Assembly: GCA_017439405.1 (NCBI GenBank)
Contig: JAFSJF010000065.1
Location: 1 to 46,167, forward strand
Direction of reading: 5' to 3'
Length of the DNA: 46,167 nucleotides
Origin: Bacteroidales bacterium
Lineage (GTDB): Bacteria > Bacteroidota > Bacteroidia > Bacteroidales > F082
The translations under genes and the position numbers were made by a program. Numbering within the stretch: the stretch's first letter is position 1; every line of letters begins with the position of its first letter. Shown here piece by piece: positions 40,451 through 46,167 of the stretch. The notes below the pieces were generated by a model, which was not told where the DNA came from, did no database searches, and saw only the letters and a list, made by a program, of their open reading frames with translations.

Positions 40451-41033
40451 CACGCTCAAAAGCCCGGAGAAAAACGTAAGGAAGCACAACGAAAAGCAGA
40501 TAAAGGAACTCGCCCGGAGCATCGAGAAGTTCGGGCAAATCCGCCCGGTAGTCATCGACGAAAACAACGTTGTCTATTGCGGGAACGGGCTTGTAGAAGC
40601 CGCCAAATTTGCGGGCTGGACCCATGTAGAGGCTTTGAAGAAAACTGGCATGAGTGAAGCGGACAAGAAAAAGTTCATGATTGCGGACAACCGCATTTAT
40701 ACTTTGGGCTTTGACGACTTCGAGAATATAAATTCCATACTCGAAGAAATCGGGGACTTCGACATTCCGGGCTTCGACACCGAAACGCTGGAAGCCATGT
40801 TCGGGGACATTGACGAAGAAATCGAATCTTTCGGGGTGCTTGACGATACGGAAAAAAGGGAAGCGCAGGAATCGTCAAGGCAACAGGAATACGGGCAGGG
40901 GAACTATTCGGAAACCCCGACAAGTTCGGACGGCTCGGACAACGTAACGGACGATGAAAATACGGCGGGCGAAGATTCTACAACCGATAACGCCGAACAT
41001 ATATGCCCCCATTGCGGGCAAGTGATACGATGA
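40425..41033 (+). CDS. ParB-like N-terminal domain protein, 202 aa
   Basis: Residues 1-130 (SPEKNVRKHNEKQIKELARS, VVYCGNGLVEAAKFAGW, KKFMIADNRIYTLG) match the ParB/sulfiredoxin-like domain found at the front of phage ParB-methyltransferase proteins, including the 43747 product, but the methyltransferase half is absent. An acidic, Ser/Thr-rich linker leads to a C-terminal CPHCG knuckle. It starts inside the symporter gene and its stop overlaps the next ATG, so three genes are coupled. Confidence 0.8.
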   Translation: MKITKVNIDTLKSPEKNVRKHNEKQIKELARSIEKFGQIRPVVIDENNVVYCGNGLVEAAKFAGWTHVEALKKTGMSEADKKKFMIADNRIYTLGFDDFENINSILEEIGDFDIPGFDTETLEAMFGDIDEEIESFGVLDDTEKREAQESSRQQEYGQGNYSETPTSSDGSDNVTDDENTAGEDSTTDNAEHICPHCGQVIR

Positions 41034-42118
41034 TTATAAAGCGCGTTTCCGAAATGGACGTGGTGACGGCTGCAAAGATTAGGGTCAAGAACATTTTTGC
41101 AAACGGGGTCCCAGTGAACCTCGCATTTTCCGGGGGCAAGGATTCGCTTTGCTTGGCGGGAATTGTCGAGGAACTTATACAGGCTGGGGAGATCGACCCG
41201 GCAATGCTTACAGTGCAATTCATCGACGAAGAAGCCATTTTCCCCTGCATCGAGAAGATGGTAAAGAAGTGGCGTTTGCGTTTCTTGGCGATGGGCGCAA
41301 AGTTCGAATGGTACGCGCTCGAAGTCAAGCACTATTCTTGCTTGAACTCATTGCAGAACGACGAGAGTTTCATTTGTTGGGACAGTACGAAAAAGGCCGT
41401 ATGGATTAGGCAACCGCCGCCGTTCGCCATAAGGCGGCACCCGGCGCACCGTGGACCGAAAGAGACTTACCAGCAATTTTTCGAGCGGCGCAACAAGGGG
41501 GCCATAGCCATTACTGGCGTGCGCATTTACGAGAGTATACAACGTAAAAAGAACTTTGCCGTGAAGTACACAAAGACGCGGCTCGAACCGCTTTACGATT
41601 GGACGGACAAGGACGTTTGGCTATATCTAAAAATGCGACAAATAGAAATTCCGATGATTTACCTTTACTTGTACCAATCCGGGCGGGGAGTGAACCGCTT
41701 GAGGGTATCGCAGTTTTTCAGTATTGACACGGTTTCGAGCCTTGTCAAGATGAACGAGTTCTACCCCGGACTTATGGAGCGCATACAGGCGCGAGAGGAA
41801 AACGCCTACCTTGTCGCGCTCTATTGGGATTCCGAAATGTTCGGGCGCACCACGCGCACCCGCGCACAAAACGAGGAAAAAAAGGACTACCGAAAACTTT
41901 GTTATGAGTTGCTACGGAATCCGGGCGACAGGTTCGCCACAAAGAGCAAACAGAAGTCTTTCGAGACTTACAAAAGGCAGTTCTTGAAGTGGGAATTTGC
42001 CTTCGACGATACTCTTTACAAGAGGTTCTACGAGGGCCTTTTGGCGGGTGATCCGAAGGGGCGGACCATAAGGGCGATAATAAACCATGCCGCCATGCTT
42101 GCGGCAAGAAAGGCGTGA
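41030..42118 (+). CDS. PAPS-reductase-family PP-loop protein (IbrA/DUF3440-like), 362 aa
   Basis: The PP-loop SGGKDS at residues 34-39 binds ATP as in PAPS reductases and DndC-like sulfur-handling enzymes. The second half (LRVSQFFSIDTVSSLVKMNE, YPGLMERIQAREEN) is like the DUF3440 part of E. coli IbrA. With the IbrB-like gene next to it the pair resembles IbrAB, known as regulators of prophage-borne genes; a role in nucleic-acid thiolation or modification is possible. ATG at 41030 overlaps the ParB stop (ATGA). Confidence 0.8.
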   Translation: MIIKRVSEMDVVTAAKIRVKNIFANGVPVNLAFSGGKDSLCLAGIVEELIQAGEIDPAMLTVQFIDEEAIFPCIEKMVKKWRLRFLAMGAKFEWYALEVKHYSCLNSLQNDESFICWDSTKKAVWIRQPPPFAIRRHPAHRGPKETYQQFFERRNKGAIAITGVRIYESIQRKKNFAVKYTKTRLEPLYDWTDKDVWLYLKMRQIEIPMIYLYLYQSGRGVNRLRVSQFFSIDTVSSLVKMNEFYPGLMERIQAREENAYLVALYWDSEMFGRTTRTRAQNEEKKDYRKLCYELLRNPGDRFATKSKQKSFETYKRQFLKWEFAFDDTLYKRFYEGLLAGDPKGRTIRAIINHAAMLAARKA

Positions 42119-42122
42119 TTCG

Positions 42123-42641
42123 TTGAACAAGTTGAGATACCCGCTTTCTACCTTGCAATGGGTCCCACGCGAAGCGTTGCGGGCCAACGACTACAACCCG
42201 AACAAGGTAAGCAAGGAAAACTTGAAGCTCTTGGAACAAAGTATCTTGTCGAACGGCTGGACGCTCCCAATCGTGGCGAAGCCGGACGGCACGATCATTG
42301 ACGGGTTCCACCGTTGGACCGTGGCGGGGCGGGAGCCTTTGCGCTCCATGCTGAACGGGATGGTCCCCGTTGTGCGCGTGGCGCACGATAACAAGGCCGG
42401 GGACATATTCGGCACGGTCACTCATAACCGGGCGCGTGGCGTTCACTTGCTGGAGCCGATGAAGAAAATCGTGCAGGAACTCTTGGCCGAAGGAAAGAGC
42501 ATCGAGGAAATAGGCAAGCAAATGGGAATGAAGCCCGAAGAAGTGTTTCGGCTTTCTGACTTTTCCCGCGACGATTTTTTAGATTTAATGACGAGTGGCA
42601 CGAAGGATTTTTCCCGTGCCGAAATAATCAAGGACGTGTAA
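42123..42641 (+). CDS. IbrB-like ParB domain protein, 172 aa
   Basis: ANDYNPNKVSKENLKLLEQS, then SILSNGWTLPIVAKPDG and TIIDGFHRW are the IbrB/ParB pattern with the DGFHRW nucleotide-binding motif. The rest is a helical DNA-binding-like domain with an HTH-type IEEIGKQMGMKPEEVFRLSD. A TTG start at 42123 with AAAGG is the only one giving the full domain. It forms a tight unit with the IbrA-like gene, 4 bp apart. Confidence 0.75.
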   Translation: MNKLRYPLSTLQWVPREALRANDYNPNKVSKENLKLLEQSILSNGWTLPIVAKPDGTIIDGFHRWTVAGREPLRSMLNGMVPVVRVAHDNKAGDIFGTVTHNRARGVHLLEPMKKIVQELLAEGKSIEEIGKQMGMKPEEVFRLSDFSRDDFLDLMTSGTKDFSRAEIIKDV

Positions 42642-42662
42642 CGCTCAATAGCAGGAAACAAA

Positions 42663-43142
42663 ATGAAAGTCAAGAACATCCTAATCGACACGGCGGACAG
42701 ACGGAACGAAATTTGCGTTTGTCCCCTCGGCAACAGATACTATCGGCTTGCAGCCGATACGCTCATTCGAATCGTAACCGATGAAGGCGACTTCGTTTTT
42801 TCTTTCGATGCCGGATTCGTGACGAACTTTCGGAGCGGTGCGATTTTCATTGATTACTTTATCGACCAACTCGGCGACCGTTTGCTGCAAGTGGCCTACC
42901 TTTGCCACGATGCGGCATACACGCCTTGCGCTGCCTTGAAGATGGAGCACCCCGTTTCACGAAAACTTGCGGACGAACTTTTGCGGGCCGTGATTATACA
43001 TGCCGGAATGAGCACGTTCAAGGCTTCGCTTGTATATAATTCCGTCCGCTTGTTCGGGAAATCCGCATACGAGGATGATGACAAGTTGACCGAATCAAAT
43101 TCAAAACTATTTACTTTCGAATGGAGTGCTTATAATGGCTAA
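42663..43142 (+). CDS. DUF1353-like phage protein, 159 aa
   Basis: FVTNFRSGAIF, VAYLCHDAAY and SRKLADELLRAVIIHAGM match the DUF1353 pattern (LHDxxY then RxxAD) found next to phage lysis genes. Function is unknown; the conserved His and Asp suggest a metal site. AGGAAAC precedes the ATG. It overlaps the amidase start by 8 bp, supporting a lysis or late role. Confidence 0.7.
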   Translation: MKVKNILIDTADRRNEICVCPLGNRYYRLAADTLIRIVTDEGDFVFSFDAGFVTNFRSGAIFIDYFIDQLGDRLLQVAYLCHDAAYTPCAALKMEHPVSRKLADELLRAVIIHAGMSTFKASLVYNSVRLFGKSAYEDDDKLTESNSKLFTFEWSAYNG

Positions 43143-43671
43143 AAGAATTTGTATCGACGCAGGTCACGGCGGGAGCGATCCCGGCGCGAAAAACGGGACT
43201 TACAAGGAAAAGAACGCGGCTCTAGGGATCGCGTTCGAATTGGGCCTTGTTCTTTACCGGGGCGGCTATGAAGTCTATTTCACGCGCACAAACGACACGG
43301 CGGTTTCACTTGCGGACCGATGCACTATTTCCAATCTTGCAGGGGCCGACCTTTTCGTTTCGGTGCATCTAAATTCAAGCACCAGCGCAAGCGCGGCGGG
43401 AATCGAAACCTACGTTTACAGGAACGCAAGCGCGACAGCCCGCAACGTTGCGGACAACGTGCAGAAGAAACTAATAGAAGCAACGGGATCAAAGAACCGT
43501 GGCGTGAAGGAATCCGGGTTCTACGTGCTTAAAAATACCAAGTCCCCGGCAATCCTTGTCGAGACGGGCTTCATTTCGAACACGACAGAATGCAAGAAAC
43601 TTTTTACAACCGACTACCAGCGGACACTTGCGAAAGCCATTTACGGCGGCATACGTCAAGTGGTAAAATAA
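43135..43671 (+). CDS. N-acetylmuramoyl-L-alanine amidase (endolysin)
   Basis: 178 aa, a bare Amidase_3 catalytic domain. Zinc and catalytic residues His11 (DAGHGG), Glu25 (YKEKN), His78 (VHLNS) and Glu143 (VETGFISN) are all present. It cuts the bond between muramic acid and the peptide. No signal peptide is seen, so it needs a holin to reach the wall; candidates are the small TM proteins at 8747, 12467 and 12666. ATG 43135 has GGAG; a GTG at 43126 is less likely. Confidence 0.92.
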   Translation: MAKRICIDAGHGGSDPGAKNGTYKEKNAALGIAFELGLVLYRGGYEVYFTRTNDTAVSLADRCTISNLAGADLFVSVHLNSSTSASAAGIETYVYRNASATARNVADNVQKKLIEATGSKNRGVKESGFYVLKNTKSPAILVETGFISNTTECKKLFTTDYQRTLAKAIYGGIRQVVK

Positions 43672-43704
43672 GGGCATCCCCTTCTTTCAAGCACTAAAGA
43701 AAAT

Positions 43705-43735
43705 CCCCCGGGCCGTTCCCGGGGTATTTTTATTA
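43705..43735 (+). terminator. Terminator after the endolysin gene
   Basis: ccccggg and cccgggg arms around ccgtt, then tatttttattatatttt. It ends the late/lysis transcript. Confidence 0.8.
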
Positions 43736-43746
43736 TATTTTCATTT

Positions 43747-44946
43747 ATGGAAAAAAAACACTCTTACGAAAAAGTCAAAGTTTCCGACTTGAGGGATTAT
43801 GAGCGGAACGCCCGCACTCATTCGGAAAAGCAGGTCAAGCAGGTTGCCGAATCTATCAAGCAGTTCGGATTCACGAACCCGGTCTTGATTGATTCAGAAA
43901 ACGTTCTTATCGCGGGGCATGGACGCTTGAAGGCCGCAAAGATGCTAGGCCTTGAAACGGTCCCCGCGATACGTGTAAACGGGCTTACAGAAACGGAAAT
44001 AAAGGCCTTGCGAATAGCGGACAACCAAATTGCGCTCAATAGCGGATGGGATGAAGATTTGCTTGCGCAAGAGTTGAACGACATTAGGCTTGACGATTTC
44101 GACCTTGATGTTATCGGCTTCGATGAAGATTTCCTTGACGGTCTTTTGTCCGATGATGAACAAACTAATAACGACAACGAAGCAGCCGAAGCCGTGCCCG
44201 AAAAGCCCAAGGCTTTACGGGTCAAGAAGGGAGATGTTTGGATATTGGGGGAACATCGCCTTTGTTGTGGTGATTCCACGAAAAAAGAGTACGTGGAAAA
44301 ACTGATGGTCGGCGAGAAAGCAGATTTGTTTTTAAGCGATCCGCCTTATGGAATAAATGTTGTCACAAATAAAGAACCAATAGAAACGGATGAAGAAGGG
44401 GTCGGCGGCGGCAATATCGTAAATGGTAATAATTACGTTCCGATTATTGGCGACGATTCGACAGAATCGGCAGAAAAATCATATAAATTAGCGTGTGAAT
44501 ATACAACCGAACAAATTATTTTTGGTGGAAACTACTTTACAAAATTCCTTCCGCCTAAAAGATGTTGGATTGTTTGGGATAAACAGAATGGCGAAAATGA
44601 CTTTGCAGACTTTGAATTAGCTTGGACTTCGTTTGACAAATCGGCGCGTTTGTTCAAATATCTATGGAATGGAATTGTTAGAGAAGGAAGCAAAAAAGTT
44701 GAAGGTAAAAAAAGAGTTCACCCGACACAAAAGCCCGTAGGGTTATTGGTGCAAATCGTTGAAAAACTTTATCCAAAATGCGAGAGTATTCTTGATTTGT
44801 TTGGCGGCAGCGGTTCTACTCTTATTGCTGCGCAGAAACTTGACAAGAAATGTTTCATTATGGAATTAAGCCCCGATTATTGTGACATTATCATTGACCG
44901 TTGGGAAGAATTTACGGGAAAGAAAGCGCACAAGGAAAATAAATAA
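43747..44946 (+). CDS. ParB-DNA methyltransferase fusion (beta-class N4/N6)
   Basis: 399 aa. Residues 1-140 form a ParB-like domain (NARTHSEKQVKQVAESIKQF, IAGHGRLKAAKMLGL, LRIADNQIALNSGWDED). The methyltransferase half has catalytic DPPYG (198-202) before the AdoMet motif LDLFGGSGST (about 350), the beta-class order. It would methylate adenine or cytosine amino groups and protect phage DNA from restriction or mark it. The catalytic half (from about base 44330) is more AT-rich than the ParB half, a sign of domain exchange. No clear ribosome site is seen; the ATG lies 20 bp after the terminator. Confidence 0.85.
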   Translation: MEKKHSYEKVKVSDLRDYERNARTHSEKQVKQVAESIKQFGFTNPVLIDSENVLIAGHGRLKAAKMLGLETVPAIRVNGLTETEIKALRIADNQIALNSGWDEDLLAQELNDIRLDDFDLDVIGFDEDFLDGLLSDDEQTNNDNEAAEAVPEKPKALRVKKGDVWILGEHRLCCGDSTKKEYVEKLMVGEKADLFLSDPPYGINVVTNKEPIETDEEGVGGGNIVNGNNYVPIIGDDSTESAEKSYKLACEYTTEQIIFGGNYFTKFLPPKRCWIVWDKQNGENDFADFELAWTSFDKSARLFKYLWNGIVREGSKKVEGKKRVHPTQKPVGLLVQIVEKLYPKCESILDLFGGSGSTLIAAQKLDKKCFIMELSPDYCDIIIDRWEEFTGKKAHKENK

Positions 44947-44983
44947 ACTATATTTGAAATACCTTATGCTTGAGGTTCCGCAG

Positions 44984-45020
44984 CGTGCCGCATCTTTCGA
45001 AGATCGCGGCACGTTTTTTA
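44984..45020 (+). terminator. Terminator after the methyltransferase gene
   Basis: cgtgccgcatctt pairs with aagat, bulged C, gcggcacg over 13 bp; six T follow. Confidence 0.82.
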
Positions 45021-45065
45021 TGTTGTGCCGTTTTTGTGCCGTTTCGGGTCCGACGCGAAACGCGA

Positions 45066-45085
45066 AATCCCGCCATGGCGGGATT
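45066..45085. repeat. Perfect 20-bp palindrome
   Basis: The sequence aatcccgccatggcgggatt equals its own reverse complement. It lies just upstream of the promoter at 45099 and could bind a dimeric regulator or form a cruciform. Confidence 0.6.
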
Positions 45086-45098
45086 GGCAAAGAATTGC

Positions 45099-45127
45099 TG
45101 GACAATATATTTGAATTGTGGTATAAA
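45099..45127 (+). promoter_or_regulatory. Promoter for the recombinase-XRE gene
   Basis: TGGACA (45099-45104), 17-base spacer, TATAAA (45122-45127). It lies 190 bp upstream of the ATG at 45317, giving a long leader that includes the second repeat pair. Confidence 0.5.
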
Positions 45128-45316
45128 TTATTTAAAGAAACAGTAATGACGGTAAAACCCGCGCCGTTATTGGGTTTTGTGGCTTGGGAACATACGTTGT
45201 TTTATTCCTAATTATTCCGCATAGTATCCAATTACACCTAATGATGTGCCGCTTTGTGCCGTTTTATGCTGTCTTGTGTGACGCTAATTTATACATAATT
45301 TTTGGGGGCTTGACAG

Positions 45317-46167
45317 ATGACAAAGGAAATGAAATCGAAAAAATATGCAGGTGTTTTTTATAGGGACTTGGCAAACGGCGACCGCTCGTATTTCTTGCGC
45401 TTGAGAATTGGCGGCAAGATAAAGCGTTTTGCGATAGGCAAGAAATCCGAAGGCGTGACCGAAGCGTTCTGCAATCAAGAGAAAATCCGAATTGTGAACG
45501 AATCGAAATTTGGCAAGGGCGTTGCGGCAGACCTGCAAAGGCTTTCGAAGGTGCTGCCTTCTTTCGTCGATATGGTCGATTTCTACATACAGACTTCTCA
45601 ATGTGCAGAAGGAACTAAAAAACAGGTGCTTTACTTGAAGAACGAACCTATTGCGGAAATACCGAACCCGACAAGGTACGATATACAACAGTTCTTGCTG
45701 AAAGAACTCTCACGCATAAAGCCGGGAACGGTAAACCTCAAGATGAAGCGCATCCGTGGAGTTTACCGCCATGCGATAGCGCACGGCTTTTACAACGGCG
45801 AGGACCCGACCTTCGGCATGAAGCCTTTTAAGGGAGAGGAAGCACGGCGGCGTTCGCTTTCGCACGAAGAAATAGTTACCTTGCTCGAAGCGTTCAAGAA
45901 AAAGCCGCGTCACTATCTATTCTTGAAGATAGCGTTATGCACGGGAGCGCGGTCCGGCTCCATCCTACGCATACATAGGCACGACATAAGGGATGACGGG
46001 CGCGTTATTTTGTTCAACGAAAAGACGGACCAGCGGCAAGGGTTGCCAATTTGTACGTATTGGCAATGGACCTACAAAGGCGCTTATACGTTACCGAAAG
46101 AAGGACCTAGACGAATGGCTTGCTGGAAACACAGTGAGGACCAACGGGGGCCAATGATGCGCACGAA
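45317..46167 (+). CDS. Tyrosine recombinase, N-terminal two thirds, running in frame into an XRE domain
   Basis: The frame continues from the window end into bases 142-334 of the closed circle (347 aa). Residues 10-60 form an arm-binding-like domain (VFYRDLANGDRSYFLRLRIG), 85-170 the core-binding helices, and 180-235 the start of the catalytic domain with Arg212 in CTGARSGSIL and Lys in FNEKTD. The HxxRH, second His and Tyr motifs are missing; after about residue 240 the likeness stops and XRE begins at 281. It cannot be catalytic in this form. It may be a DNA-binding regulator made from an integrase, or a gene cut at an attachment site. GGGGG precedes the ATG. Confidence 0.75.
   Translation, partial: MTKEMKSKKYAGVFYRDLANGDRSYFLRLRIGGKIKRFAIGKKSEGVTEAFCNQEKIRIVNESKFGKGVAADLQRLSKVLPSFVDMVDFYIQTSQCAEGTKKQVLYLKNEPIAEIPNPTRYDIQQFLLKELSRIKPGTVNLKMKRIRGVYRHAIAHGFYNGEDPTFGMKPFKGEEARRRSLSHEEIVTLLEAFKKKPRHYLFLKIALCTGARSGSILRIHRHDIRDDGRVILFNEKTDQRQGLPICTYWQWTYKGAYTLPKEGPRRMACWKHSEDQRGPMMRT
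46027..46167. repeat. Terminal direct repeat, right copy
   Basis: Exact second copy of bases 1-141. It should be removed when the circle is closed; position 46026 is then followed by position 1. Confidence 0.9.

Larger units (their letters stand above)
45023..45264 (+). repeat. Two pairs of TTGTGCCGTTT direct repeats
   Basis: TTGTGCCGTTT at 45023-45033, 45034-45044 and 45254-45264; a variant ATGTGCCGCTT at 45244-45254. Within each pair the copies are 10-11 bp apart, and the pairs are 210 bp apart, as for arm sites of a tyrosine recombinase or looping operator pairs. Confidence 0.6.
44947..45316. other. 370-bp intergenic region before the recombinase-XRE frame
   Basis: No gene is seen. It contains a terminator (44984-45020), two pairs of TGTGCCG direct repeats (45023-45044 and 45244-45264), a perfect 20-bp palindrome (45066-45085) and a promoter (45099-45127). 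The layout suits an attachment site with arm-type repeats, or the operators of the XRE regulator. Confidence 0.55.

Overview
The window reads as one complete circular phage or prophage genome. The first 141 bases are repeated exactly as the last 141 bases, which is what a de Bruijn assembler leaves when it closes a circle, so the unique length is about 46,026 bp. The virion genes are those of a temperate contractile-tailed (P2/Mu-like) caudovirus: Nu1/GpA terminase, lambda-type portal, ClpP-like head protease with nested scaffold, gpD-like decoration protein, gpE-like capsid, sheath and tube, a frameshifted tail chaperone, tape measure, gpX, gpD, gpV, gpU, gpW, gpJ and gpI, then three tail-fibre genes. 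Codon choice and the TTGAC/TATAT promoters with AT-rich intergenic stretches resemble Fibrobacter (rumen or gut Fibrobacterota). That host assignment is an inference, not a proven fact.

Layout. Across the closed junction (45317 through the end, then 1-334) one reading frame joins the N-terminal two thirds of a tyrosine recombinase to an XRE helix-turn-helix domain. Next comes a GC-rich, gene-free stretch (about 378-1030) with its own promoter and many paired segments, a good candidate for a large structured RNA. From 1135 to 7524 is a rightward block of small early genes, including a SpoVG-like protein, an HsdM-like methylase ending in a clamp-binding-like motif, and several Cys-rich mini-proteins. 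A leftward pair (8995-7703) encodes a one-TM coiled-coil protein and a complete tyrosine integrase. From 9505 to 13727 is a second early block: a DnaN-like protein, a DEDD exonuclease, an ASCH protein and small membrane and zinc proteins. Three near-identical promoter-leader cassettes drive genes 1549, 2893 and 9505, so these form one regulon.

Between the early and late blocks (13728-14299) lie GC-rich hairpins, stacked terminators, five same-strand DnaA-box-like sites and a promoter with a repeated operator-like sequence, a candidate origin/cos and late control region. The late operon runs 14300-39053. After the fibres comes an accessory block (39090-42641): a sodium:solute-symporter-like transporter with a damaged start, a ParB-like protein, an IbrA-like PAPS-reductase-family protein and an IbrB-like ParB protein, packed with overlaps. 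It is followed by a DUF1353 protein, an amidase endolysin and a ParB-methyltransferase fusion. The last 370 bp before the recombinase gene hold a terminator, a 20-bp perfect palindrome, a promoter and two pairs of direct repeats, which fits an attachment or control region.

All work here is by reading sequence. Family names come from recognised motifs and gene order, not from database searches.
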